Of a stretch of 64,000 nucleotides of DNA, positions 32,967 to 43,213 are shown one piece after another. Within the stretch, counting starts at the first letter, position 1; the number at the start of each line of letters is the position of its first letter. Source of the stretch: Triglochin maritima (lineage: Eukaryota > Streptophyta > Magnoliopsida > Alismatales > Juncaginaceae); assembly GCA_963682175.1 (NCBI GenBank), contig OY821781.1:40437254-40501253 (forward strand), written 5' to 3'. The position numbers and the translations under genes were made by a program. The notes below the pieces were generated by a model. The model was not told the DNA's origin, ran no database searches, and saw only the letters and a program-made list of their open reading frames with translations.

Positions 32967-33435
32967 AAATCTGTTAGAACCCAAACCTAGATTAGGTGGG
33001 GTTGATGTGAGAGGGTATGGGAGGTATGGGAGGTATGGGCTAGGAGTGTAGGGGGATGGGGGGGAGTGCCTTGGGTTGGGTTTTGTTGAAGCAAAACCTT
33101 CTCTCCCCCATTCTTCTTCTCCAAACTCTCCTTCTTCACTCACATTGTTCTCACTCTTCCTCTTTTCGGCTGCACCAGAGGAGGCGACACCGACGACAGA
33201 GGAAGGTGCTCGTGCGGGGGAGGCGCGGTGCGTGCTCGAGGTCTACCGGAGGCGACGTGCGTGAGTAGAGCTCCGGCGGTTCGTCGTCTTTGCTTGAGGT
33301 ATGTCGACTCATTAGTGTGATTTTGTGTTGTTAACCTTTGTGAAGGGTTGTGTTGGTCGGACGGGGAGGTCGGAGACCTCCTCGGCGTTATCTTCCGTAG
33401 AAAACCTCGGCTGGCGTGAGGTTGAAGACGACCAA

Positions 33436-33936
33436 CGGTCGACCAGTCCCTTCGGGCGGTCGACCGCATATAGTGTATTTTGCCGATTTTAACCATCACC
33501 GGTCGAACGATGCCTTGTGGCGGTCGACCGGTCGTGCATTTTGCTGGTGGATCGGATTGCCTGTCTGTTTTCGGTCGACCGGTTCCTTGTGGTCGTTCGA
33601 CCGGAACTTAAGTGTACCTGTTATTTATGCATGTTTGTTCGACCGATTATATATTGCGTTCGACCGATTGTATGTTGTTTGACCGTTGGAGGTTTGTGTT
33701 CGGCCGATTATATGACTTAGAATAATAGGTCGACCCTGTCTGTTTTCGGTCGACCGATAGAGTTGAATTAATGTTGATCAGACTCCGGATTTTGACCTCG
33801 TTCGGTCGACCGGTTTTAGACCCTTGTTCGACCGTTGGGGATTGTGTTTTGTGCGCAGCGGTAGACCGTGTTAGGCGTACGGTCGACCGATTCCTTTCTG
33901 AAACCGCTCGACCGAATCACCTTTGTCGGTCGACCG
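33436..33936 (+). promoter_or_regulatory. Paired-palindrome array in solo LTR D
   Basis: Pairs centred near 33440/33461, 33504/33525, 33576/33598, 33640/33661, 33680/33701, 33731/33751, 33807/33829, 33863/33884 and 33909/33931. Spacing inside pairs is 20-22 bp throughout. Many sites are degenerate (GTTCGACCG, GGTAGACCG), yet the spacing holds. Confidence 0.8.
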
Positions 33937-34805
33937 TTTGGGCCCAGAACAGAATTCCTGGTTCCCTTTTTGAACGCCAACTTTGTCCATGGAAACCCAT
34001 GTCCTCGCCTTGTGCGTGAGCCGAGAGGTGACGGTGGGCGCGTGATGCGTGCCTGCCCAGGAACCGTCGTTGGGAAGAGTGTGGGTGTTCGGGACGCGTC
34101 ACCTCCGTGTATGGATTGTGACTTTTGAGATGGATTGTTGGGCACTTTGTAGTATAGCAGGCCTGAGGGATCGCGGATCCCAATGTTGATGTTTATGCGG
34201 ACACGCAACTGGCGTTGGGTGATGTGACTACCAGCCCACGGGCTACGAAGGTCGTTACCCTGCTTTTATAGCGGCGCAGTTGGTGTTTGCGGCTCGAGGA
34301 GCCTAATGACCTAGCAGACTTCGGTCTAGACCCGTCCGATGTTGTGCCGGACGTTGTGATGGACCACCGATGTTGTGCCGGTGATGCCGCCGAGGTTGTG
34401 CCGGCGATGATGATTGTTGGGCCGAGGCTGTTCCGGCTATGTTGATTCCTCGACTTGGTACCTATCGAGATGATGTTGTTATACCTTCCGGGCGACGGCC
34501 CTGTTGGTCCCAGTGGCTCCGACCACAGAGATTTACAAATCTGTATTCTATCGGCGCGCAAGCGTGACAGAGGCTCCCTGCCGAACCCTTGAGTAGTGTA
34601 GCCGCGTGTGGGGGGTGCGATGTCACGTGCTGTAAGGCTGCATGTGCCTGCAGTAGGTCTCCCCGGGAGACTCGATGTTGATTGTCAGATTGATGTCTTG
34701 TTTTACCCTTCGGGGGAACTGTTTTCCTTTCTGTCGATGCCATGACATGCTCCTAATATGATAGGTTCATTGTGTAATGCATGCATATAGGTGAGTTGGC
34801 ATACG

Positions 34806-34825
34806 GAGTTTCCTTCTGGAAACTC
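34806..34825 (+). promoter_or_regulatory. Conserved hairpin in solo LTR D
   Basis: GAGTTTCC and GGAAACTC form a perfect 8-bp stem with loop TTCT. Relative to element B, both arms have changed together. Confidence 0.55.
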
Positions 34826-35249
34826 AGGCATTGTTGTTTATATTTTTCAGGACCACAGTAGGTCCAGTTGGGTGGTGATCGGCAGGCGCGCGCATTTTGG
34901 AGTCGGATCCTCTCCTCGGACTGCTGAGGTCGACATGATTACGTTTTAGCTTCCTTATCATTTTGTTGTAATCATGTATCTTTTTGACAACTGTGATGTA
35001 TTCTGGTGCACCGCTATTGTTTTATGAAAAGTAATGATTGTGTCCTTTGATTATTGTGTCCTTTTGTCTTGATTGTATATTTTTAAAATTTCCGTTGTAT
35101 CGGGATGTTACAAAATCAGTCCCATAATCCTCTACACCACTTATGAGAAAAAAGCAGACTACTTATGAAATGCCTCCACATTGTCAAGATCGCCTCAGCA
35201 AACATTATACAGAGGCAAGACTCGAAACATAATGACTGCACTATTAATA

Positions 35250-36376
35250 CTTACAGCTATTGGATTTGTAGATGATATGATCGACATGCAAAAAGGAGGT
35301 AGAACTTGTATTCCGCGTACACAAGCTGATCCGAAGGTTTTGTCCTTTTCTTTTTTGGGAATCATTACTTGTCATATAAACACAATAGTTATTTTTCATT
35401 GTTCTTTTTTGGAAATTCAGATTAGAACTATATGATGCAAAGACTGGTCTTTTTGATGTATTTATTTTTGCATTTTTTTGACAAAAATATGCAGAAAGTG
35501 AAGAAGTATCCTATGACTTTCCAAGACAAGGAGGCAAGAAAGGCACTCGAAGCCTTTATCCTTACCACGAGACAGGGAGTACGTATTATAGAGCCATAGC
35601 TTTGTTTTTTGCTGATAGGTATATGATTTTGGATAAATTACGTCATATGATTGGATATATGCTCCACAAAAGGGACATGTTTTTTTATTCTCTTTGTATA
35701 TATAGATATGTAATATCTAGCTCTCCATGTGTTTTGTCTAAGAAATTTTCGGTATAGCTCAATGGCAAATACAGAGATTTTGTGGCACCATTAGAGGAGG
35801 AATCGGTTATTACAGAACTCAAGGAGATAGAGCATTGGTTTTACAATGAGGGCAAGGATCAAGATAAAGCTGTCTACTTGAGTATACTTGGAGAAGTCAC
35901 AAGGGTAGGTTTTCGGCGATCTTGTTCTTTGGGATTAAGTTATCACATACTTGAATACAAGATATCATTACTTGCAGCTATCCAATCCAATCGAAGCGCG
36001 ATATAAGGAGGATCAACATAGGGAAACTTCAATAACTTGTCTCGCTCATTGGATACAGTACTACAAAGAATTCACATGCTCAGCCGACCAACGTTGGGAT
36101 CACATCGACCCCGTGGAAAAGAAAAAGGTGCATTATTGTTCTTTCCTTATTGGAATAATCTCACATCGAGTAAAACCAATTATGTGTCTTTAGTTATGAA
36201 GCCCATGCATACTTGTAGGGTCTCTTGTTTCAAACATTTCAAAAACTGCATATTCTGCTTGATCATTTTTTTTGCAGTTAGAGAACTTTACTGAAAATTA
36301 CATTTGACATAATAGGTGGTAGATGTGTGCAACCTAGTAGAACAATGGTTAAATGACAGGAAACTAAAGCAGGAAC
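35250..36376 (+). pseudogene. Third copy of the HSP C-terminal exon set, interrupted by element E
   Basis: Exon-like blocks with family residues: an exon 9 tail ending QADPK near 35336; 35495-35578; 35758-35904 (LNGKYRDFV, EIEHWFYNEGKD, 147 bases); 35978-36127 (LSNPIEARYKED, WDHIDPVEKKK); 36316-36376 (VEQWLNDRKLKQ). The first donor is shifted by one codon (CAG GGA then GTACGT). The last exon is cut by the LTR of element E. Frames are open, but the copy lacks an ATPase part and an end, and two solo LTRs separate it from the main gene. It is probably a relic, or was once a third module of the same gene. Confidence 0.7.
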
Positions 36377-36518
36377 TGTTACATCCTAACCCTTGATTAA
36401 TGGGTTGATTGTGTTTTAGGTGGAGGATTAGAAGAGGTGGAGGTGGAGGGCTGAGATTGATTGGGTAGTGTTGAGGTGGATGGTGGAGATGAGGGGATGT
36501 GTTTGAGTAGGTGGGTGC

Positions 36519-36577
36519 TCTCTCTCTCTCTCTCTCGTGCATTCCTCTCTCTCACTCAAGTCTCTCTCTCTCTCTTG
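36519..36577. repeat. (TC)n tract in LTR E
   Basis: CT dinucleotide runs, broken once by GTGCATTC. The position corresponds to the purine strand in LTR B (15300-15390) and the pyrimidine-rich leader in LTR D (33098-33150). This could be a pyrimidine-patch core promoter. Confidence 0.6.
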
Positions 36578-36836
36578 ACCCGCAGCTCTCTGAGGCGAGG
36601 AGGAGCTCGAGGCTCACCGGATCGTGTGGCCGGAGGAAGGTAATCACGTTCGGGTTTCGCCGGAGAGAAGAGTTTTGCGAGGAAGCGCTCGCCGGGATTC
36701 TTCAAAGGCTTCTTCAAGCCTTAAGGTATGTCAAGCTTTAGTGTAGACATCCTTTTAGCCTTTGGGAGGGTTGGAGTGACCGACGGTAGGCCGGAAGGCT
36801 CGTCGAGAACCTTGCAACAGCTTTTCTGCTCTACAA

Positions 36837-37351
36837 CGGTCGACCGGTGGGATGGCGCGGTCGACCGGTCGTAGTGTAATTCGGGCAAAAACCCTTGCAC
36901 CGGTCGAACGATACTCTTCGAGTGGTCGACCGGTGGTACGTTTTACCAAGGGAAAAAGGCTCTGTGTGTTTTCGGTCGAACGGGTCCCCTTTTGCCGGTC
37001 GACCGAAAGCACTGTTGTAGGTCGGTTGGGGGCGTTGACCATCTAAACGGTCGACCGCTCATTGACTTCGTCCGATCGGGACTTAAGTTAACTTATTGGC
37101 CGGTCGACCGGGAGTGTGGTTTCGGTCGACCGTGCGTTGTGGATTTGTTGGGGAATTCTACTGGAGGTTTTCGGTCGACCGTGATTTGTAGGTCGTTCGA
37201 CCGTTGGTGCTTTTTTAGCAAGAGAGGATTTCCCTGTTCGATTTCGGTCGAACGGGGCCCCTTTGCCGTTCGACCGGTTGGACGTTATTTCGGTTTTTCT
37301 GAGGAATAGTTGTGGTGTTCGGTCGACCGTTTGGGGTCTTCCGTTCGACCG
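36837..37351 (+). promoter_or_regulatory. Paired-palindrome array in LTR E
   Basis: Pairs centred near 36841/36862, 36905/36927, 36977/37000, 37105/37127, 37176/37198, 37249/37271 and 37324/37346, with a single site at 37052. Spacing is 21-23 bp inside pairs and mostly 64-75 bp between pairs. In the 37249/37271 pair both sites deviate, and one is the reverse complement of the other (CGGTCGAACG and CGTTCGACCG). Confidence 0.85.
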
Positions 37352-37787
37352 TTTGGGCACTGTTTTGCATATGGATGCTTGTGCCGTGTGTAGTTGGATC
37401 CGTCTCGAGGGCAACGGGTCTCCGACCTTTTTTGGGGCGACGGTACAGACATTGTCGGCCTGAGAGGGGGGTCGTGTTGTGGCTCTGAGGAGCGGGTGCC
37501 TTGTGTGCACATGTCGTTGTTGTGGCTCTGAGGAGCGGGTGTCGTGTGTGCACGTTGTTGTGGCTCTACGGAGCGGATGCCTTGTGAGCATGTGTTGTGG
37601 CCGAGACTCTAACCGGCGGTGCCTTGTGTGCACATGTTGTGGGGTTGGGGTGAGAGGACCCTTAAGACCCGAGGCCGATGTTTTCCGGCGGTGCATGGTG
37701 TGCACGGGAGATTGATGTGCTTTTACTGCATTTTCATTTCATGCTTCATTACGCATATTATGTTCATATTTTAGGGGTTTGGCATAC

Positions 37788-37808
37788 GGGGTTTCCCACG
37801 GGGAACTC
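37788..37808 (+). promoter_or_regulatory. Conserved hairpin in LTR E
   Basis: GGGTTTCCC pairs with GGGGAACTC, with wobble pairs, after TTGGCATACGG. Same place as in LTRs B and D. Confidence 0.5.
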
Positions 37809-38093
37809 AGGCATATTCATGTTTTATGTCAGGTCGTACGCGTCAGTAGGAGGTGGTGACTGCGGACAGGAGCACCCAGACCAGATCCTGTCTTTTTGTT
37901 CTTCGAGGTGGATGATTTTCCCTTGTACATGTGTTGTATAGCTTTTCTGTTGGGTTGTAATCATCCTTGACTCCTGTATCGTACAATTATCATATTATAT
38001 TATATATATACTCGTGGTTTGGTGACGACCCCAGTGTTGATTCTTTATCTGTTTAAAGTTTTAATTTTTCCGCTGTTTCGGGGCGTTACAATT

Positions 38094-38105
38094 TGGTATC
38101 AGAGC
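38094..38105 (+). promoter_or_regulatory. Primer binding site, element E
   Basis: TGGTATCAGAGC, initiator Met tRNA type, three bases after the LTR. Confidence 0.85.
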
Positions 38106-39367
38106 TTTCGCTCCCGGTGTGCTTGTCCAATGAAACCACCTTAGAGCTCTTGCATTTAGTTGCCATTCATCATGCATTCATTAATAATCATTAATTCATT
38201 GTCGTTTCCTGTCCTCTTGTGTAGATGGCTCCGAGACGTGTGAGGCCACCTTCACGTTATAGGGGCGCCAGTGAGGAGACTGGTAGGGAGGACAGGGAGG
38301 AGGAGGAGAGGAGGACCCTTCAGGGGACTCTTGGTAGTCTGAGGATTGGGTCTTCAAGATCCGGAAGCACAGGCCGAGAAGGCTGGGGTGGGGGCAGGAA
38401 AGGATCGGTTTATGCGACAGCACCCTCCTTCCTTTGACGGCGGTGGTGAGCCGGAGGCAGCTGAGGATTGGGTCTTCAAGATCCGGAAGATCTTCAGAGA
38501 GATTGGGTGTCCTTCTGAGAGGCAGGTGGATCTGGCCACCTATGTGTTGGACGGGGAGGCGGCCAACTGGTGGAGGTCTACGTCGGCTGTTGTGTTTGAG
38601 GACAGCGAGGAGGTGGGCTGGGAGGAATTTCTCGTGGAGTTCAACCAGCAGTATTTTCCCCAGCATGCGCGGGACAGGAAGAAGGAGGAGTTCCTAGCAC
38701 TCGAGCAGTGAGAGATGACGCTGACGGCCTATATTAGCAGGTTCCACGCCCTGGAGTGTTACTACCCGGATACTTATGTGACACCGGAGCAGAGAGCTCG
38801 GAAGTTTATCTGAGGGTTGAGGCCGAAGTTTCGGTCTCGTATGATCACGACCATGCTGCAGACTTTAGCTGATGCAGTGAAGTTTGCGACGGTTATGGAT
38901 CAGGACTACCAGGAGACGGTAGAGGCCAGGAAGGTGCAGACGAAGGCCAGTATACGACCTGGAGATCAGACTTTGGGATATCCGGGCAAGAGGCCCCGGA
39001 TTGATAGTAGTGGATCTCAGCAGTCGGGCCAGTGTGGTAGAGTTCACCCCGGGCGCGGGTGTGGGGCTCGATCAGGTGCATGCCATGGTTGTGGCCAGAT
39101 GGGTCACTTCATTCGTTTTTGCCCGAGTAGGTCAGGTGGACCTAGTGGACGACCGGGTTCCTCCTCAGCTAGCGGAGCTGGACCGAGTCGACCAGTTGCA
39201 CCCTCCCAGCAGGGGAAGAGTGTGGGACGTGTCTTCACCATTCAGGCGGAGGAGGCTAGAGACGCCAGTGTTGTGGTTGAAGGTACATTTTATGTTGATG
39301 TTTTGATTGCTAGAGTGCTTTTCGACTGCAGGGCCACACACTCGTTCATCTCTGAGCAGTTGCGAGC

Positions 39368-40451
39368 TCTGTTTTAAAAACCGGACCGAACCGGCGGTCG
39401 GACCGGGTTGGACCGTGAACCGGTAGCAAACCGGTCGGTTTGATCAAAAAACTGGTTTCTCCTGTGAACCGGAGCGAACCGAAGAAAACCGAAAAAACCG
39501 GTTTTTTCAATTTAAACAAAATCTGGTTTTTATTGTTTTATTTTTTGTTCAATTTTGACCCAAATTCTAAGGTTTTTACTTTTTACTACTCATTTCCCAA
39601 CCCCTCACCACACCTCCAACCGATTGGTTTTTTCGGTTTGACCGGGTTTTTCAATTTAAACAAAATTTGGTTTTTATTGTTTTATTGTTTTATTTTTTGT
39701 TCAATTTTGACCCAAATTCTAAGGTTTTTACTTTTTACTACTCCTTCCTCAACCCCTCACCACACCTCCAACCGAATGGTTTTTTCGGTTTGGTCGAACC
39801 GAAAAAATCATTTTTTCAATTTAAACAAAATTTGGTTTTTATTGTTTTATTTTTTGTTCAATTTTGACCCAAATTCTAAGGTTTTTTACTTTTTACTACT
39901 CCTTCCCCAACCCCTCACCGCACCTCTACCCTCGCGATCTCCACCGGTCCACCTCTCATCGCGCCGCTTGCGAACTCCACCAAGGCTGGCAGACCGGCGG
40001 ATCTCTAGGACAGTCCACTACCCCTACTGCTTTAGATGTTGAAGTAAATGTTTGTTCATTTGTTAGAAAATAGACTAATATTACTTAGTTACATGTTTGT
40101 TCATTTGTTAGAAGAAAGACTAATATTACTTAGTTACATGTTTGTTCATTATTTTTACTGGTTTTAATTAAGTTATTTTACAAATGAATAATTTTTGTTT
40201 AATTGTTCATAGTTTAGGTACTTTGTTATTACTTATTATGTTAAAAAATAATAGGAAAAATCGGTTCAATCGGTCAGACCGTCGGTTGGACCGCCGCTAC
40301 GGAGTCGGTTCGGTTCAACCATCGGTTCACAAAATGCTGATGTCATGCTGACGTCATCATCGGTTGGACCAGGTTGAACCATCGGTTCGACCACTTTGAA
40401 CCAAACCGAGTTGTTTTCGGTTCACTCTTCGGTTCGGTTTTTAAAACATTG
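39368..40451 (+). mobile_element. hAT-like non-autonomous DNA element in gag-pro of E
   Basis: Ends carry inverted GTTTTAAAAACCG-type repeats. GTTGCGAGC flanks both sides (39359-39367 and 40452-40460), fitting an 8-bp (hAT) or 9-bp duplication. Comparison with B shows that removing it restores continuity of the host sequence. It contains no transposase. Terminal bases outside the TTTTAAAA core match poorly, so the superfamily call is tentative. Confidence 0.7.
39502..39930 (+). repeat. Three tandem repeats inside the hAT-like element
   Basis: CAATTTAAACAAAAT begins a repeat at 39508, 39652 and 39818 (periods 144 and 166). Each includes TTGACCCAAATTCTAAGG and CCAACCCCTCACC. Confidence 0.8.
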
Positions 40452-41021
40452 GTTGCGAGCGTGTTAGGCCGTACCCCTGCGATGTTGACTGCCACGTTGG
40501 AAGTCAGCACACCCCTGGGTTTAGTGGGTGATGCATTGCATACATTGCATCATATGTCTTTCATTTAGATTACTTTTATATCAATAAATGCTACTAAGGT
40601 ATGTGTTTAGTCTTATTTACAGAATACAGGGACCTGAATGCAAATTACCCATATCCCTAGCATAAACGCGTGCAACAAACTCATTTCTATCATAAAGACC
40701 AAGTTCAAGATCATCGGGTTATAAATGGAAATGTATCCAAGCATAAAAGCATTCAAGATCTAATTACAAAAAGAACAAGGACTTAAGCACAAAAGTAGTC
40801 GGGGACTTAATTGCAAAAAGCCAAGGACCTAATTGCAAATCACGAGTAGCTTTTATTATCTTGGAGAAAATCTAAAGAAAAATCAATGTGGATCTCCAAA
40901 TATATGAAGGAATTAATCCGGAGCTCAAAAGAATGGAAAGAATCAATCCAGACGCGCAAAGGAGGATCAAATCATACCATAAACATTCAACCAAAATCCG
41001 GACAAAATCAGAACATTATGT

Positions 41022-41069
41022 GCGGCGTTTCCGCCGCACCATACCTTCCATCTGCGGCGATTTCGCCGC
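41022..41069 (+). promoter_or_regulatory. GCGGCG dyad pair in LTR of G1
   Basis: GCGGCGTTTCCGCCGC (41022-41037) and GCGGCGATTTCGCCGC (41054-41069) have centres 32 bp apart, about 90 bp upstream of the TATA box. Confidence 0.8.
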
Positions 41070-41158
41070 CCCCTTAGCGATCCGTGTGCTCCAATTTCGT
41101 CCAGTCGTGTCTGGACACGTGTACTCTCCAATTCTATACTTAGGTATCTTATAACAAC

Positions 41159-41166
41159 TATAAATA
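41159..41166 (+). promoter_or_regulatory. TATA box of G1 LTR
   Basis: TATAAATA, followed by GCCCCGAGAACGATG, conserved in G2 (61196-61203). Confidence 0.7.
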
Positions 41167-41756
41167 GCCCCGAGAACGATGTTAAAAGGGTCCTAGCTTG
41201 TGGTTTTTAGTTTTAGTCTTAGTTTTGTATTCATCTTTTTAGTAATAAAATTTTGTCTTTTATTTCTTGTTTTTAGTTTTCTTTTGTAATGCCTCAAGGA
41301 CCCCTTCTTCCTCCCTCTATGAGTTTCTAACTCTTTCCAAAGGGTGGAGGTGACAGATTTAAGGTGAAGAGAAGATGAATAAATGTTATTATTTTAATTT
41401 CGTGATTAGTATATTTTGATTACTTGAGTTTATGTTAAATCATTTATCATGTAATGCTTCATAACTAACATGATTTATTATAAGTTTCTGAATTCTCTAA
41501 TCTAAACCCTAAATCTAAACCTCCACCCAACGGAATTCACTTCTTTATTCTTGTTTTAGTTTTATTTGTTCATGTTTCTTGCTTTAGATAATTAAATCAA
41601 AAATCGCAAAACCCCAAATTTATTCTTCTCTCCTCATTTCCCCCAATCGAAATCACACTAATAACAAATCTCTCCCTCCTTGTGTTCGACCCGTACTTGC
41701 CACGTCTTCGTAGACGCCGTGCACTTGCGGTATAAATTTAATTCTCATCAAGTTTT

Positions 41757-41774
41757 TGGCGCCGTTGCCGGGGA
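41757..41774 (+). promoter_or_regulatory. Primer binding site of G1 (tRNA-Asp)
   Basis: TGGCGCCGTTGCCGGGGA is complementary to the 3' end of plant tRNA-Asp, the usual Athila/Tat primer. Confidence 0.85.
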
Positions 41775-41913
41775 GGCGACGCAGATTTTGTTTTTTTTTG
41801 TTGATTTCGATTTTATCCTGTTTATCTTGTGCGCGATCTAAGTATTTGGATTTGTGTTTCAGGAGACAACAGAGTGCACGGCGAAATCCGAGCACATTCT
41901 GAGCTAAACGAGA

Positions 41914-41958
41914 GGCGAAATCGCCGCACCTAAAGAACAACTTACGGCGAATCCGCCG
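41914..41958 (+). promoter_or_regulatory. GCGGCG dyad pair in leader of G1
   Basis: GGCGAAATCGCC and CGGCGAATCCGCCG, centres again 32 bp apart, about 150 bp after the primer site. It repeats the LTR arrangement in the opposite orientation. Confidence 0.78.
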
Positions 41959-43213
41959 CACACTTGGAGCTTCTGGGCTTCAAATTTTTCTGGGACGCGA
42001 CTCATCTCTTGGTGGACGTGTGGAGCTACTGAAATTTCGAGAGCGGGCGGTGAACCCGACTGAGCATTGCATAGGTAACCTTTGTTGCCTCTTTTCCTCG
42101 TAATTTCTATTTTGAGAAAATTTCCTTTTATTAGAATTGCACGTGTTAGGGCAAAAAAAATCCATAATTGGCAATAATTCAACTCTGACCTACACTTGGC
42201 AAAATTAGAAAGACCTTAATGCATGCATCATCTAGTGTTTTGTATGCATTATTCTTTCTAAATTCTTGCAAATCAATTTCTGTTGAAGAGTGCTGGAGTT
42301 AAGGTACGTATCGTGGTTTTCATCGATTGCATTTAAGCATATAATCTAGTTTGCATACAACCTTGCAATTGCCCCCCTCTAAAGACCATTGTTTGACTAT
42401 CTTTGCTAGATCTAAGTTAAACTATCTTAAGGGCAACTCCGTAGGAAAAGATACGGTGGGGATTTCATCACCCTTCCGTGGCCCACAAATCACAATCCTA
42501 AAGTGTCACCCAAGCCTTAAATTAAAATCAACTAGACATTGACCCCTAAGAACTCGGACTCATTTAAGGAGAAGAATTGGTTTGACTTGCTATGACCTGA
42601 AGCCGATTGAATTTAATTTGGTGTCTAGAAAGTGTTTTTGTGTTGACGTAAGTCTTCCAAGCGAAGTGGTTGTCTAATTGGCACCGACTCTGTCGGAAGC
42701 GCCCCCACTAGCTATACACGGTCTGGCCAAGTTGGTTTGATTAGTGAGGGAGGTGAATCAAGCGAATCAATTCGACTCAACCAGTTAGGAGTCGTCTAGA
42801 TCTAAGCGACCCTAGATCTAGGATTGTTTGAACCGTGCTTTCTTAGGAATTTTCTGACCAACCCTCTTTCTATCTTTAGAGTTAGGTTTCCCTTCTCATC
42901 TGAGTCTTCTTTCTTTTCTCACCTCAATTCTCTAGATTAGGATTCTTTTCTCATCTTTCCCCATTCGATTGCTTGTTTCCCTTTTGAAAAAAAAACATAA
43001 AAAAATTATATTAAAAAATCGAAAAAAAATCTGTAATTAATTCTTGAAATTAAATTTGGAATTTAATTTTCGAATTTAAATTCAAAAATTGATTCAGCCC
43101 GGTGCACTCAGTTTTGGATTCGAGACTTGAGTAATCGACTCTCACGAGTTCATCTAGATTCCAGTCTAGAACTTAGCCCCAATTAATCTGCTGCACCACC
43201 TCACCCGGATCCA

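Larger units (their letters stand above)
32972..35112 (+). mobile_element. Solo Tekay-like LTR (D) with perfect target duplication
   Basis: 2,141 bp from TGTTAGAACC to GATGTTACA, flanked by AAATC on both sides (32967-32971 and 35113-35117). The interrupted sequence is continuous in the paralogue at 17880-17950, which confirms the insertion. It shares architecture with LTRs B and E: short U3, a pyrimidine/purine-rich leader, palindrome array, TTGGCATACGG with hairpin. Internal DNA was lost, presumably by recombination between two LTRs. Confidence 0.88.
36377..38090 (+). repeat. 5' LTR of element E
   Basis: 1,714 bp, TGTTACATCC to GGGCGTTACA. It contains a (TC)n block (about 36519-36577), the palindrome array (36837-37351), several GTGGCTCTGAGGAGCGG-type short repeats (37479-37580) and the conserved hairpin. 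Confidence 0.85.
38225..40528 (+). pseudogene. Broken gag and start of protease of element E
   Basis: It begins MAPRRVRPPS at 38225, preceded by TGTAG. A duplicated phrase and frameshift near 38340-38400 and in-frame TGA codons at 38709-38711 and 38812-38814 break the gag. It retains gag residues ([24 protein letters not shown]), a CCHC knuckle (CHGCGQMGHFIRFC) and the protease motif FDCRATHSFIS, where Arg replaces Gly. The hAT-like element splits it at 39368-40451, and it resumes to 40528 where G1 inserted. Confidence 0.85.
40529..41750 (+). repeat. 5' LTR of G1
   Basis: 1,222 bp, TGATGCATTG to TTCTCATCA, TATAAATA at 41159-41166. The first 30 bases contain short repeats of GCATTGCAT type. 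Its counterpart in G2 is 60566-61799. Confidence 0.87.
41751..43213 (+). other. Long untranslated leader of G1
   Basis: No ORF worth keeping. The stretch to about 42880 is nearly identical to the G2 leader (61800-62900), although the coding regions of the two elements differ. It contains a dyad pair at 41914-41958. Confidence 0.7.

Noticed and set aside
37088..37705. 205-residue minus-strand ORF with HTRH repeats
   Set aside because: It is the antisense of short GTGGCTCTGAGGAGCGG repeats in LTR E.
39440..40042. 200-residue ORF with repeated FDPNSKVF
   Set aside because: It is produced by the 144-166-bp tandem repeats in the hAT-like element; no transposase features.
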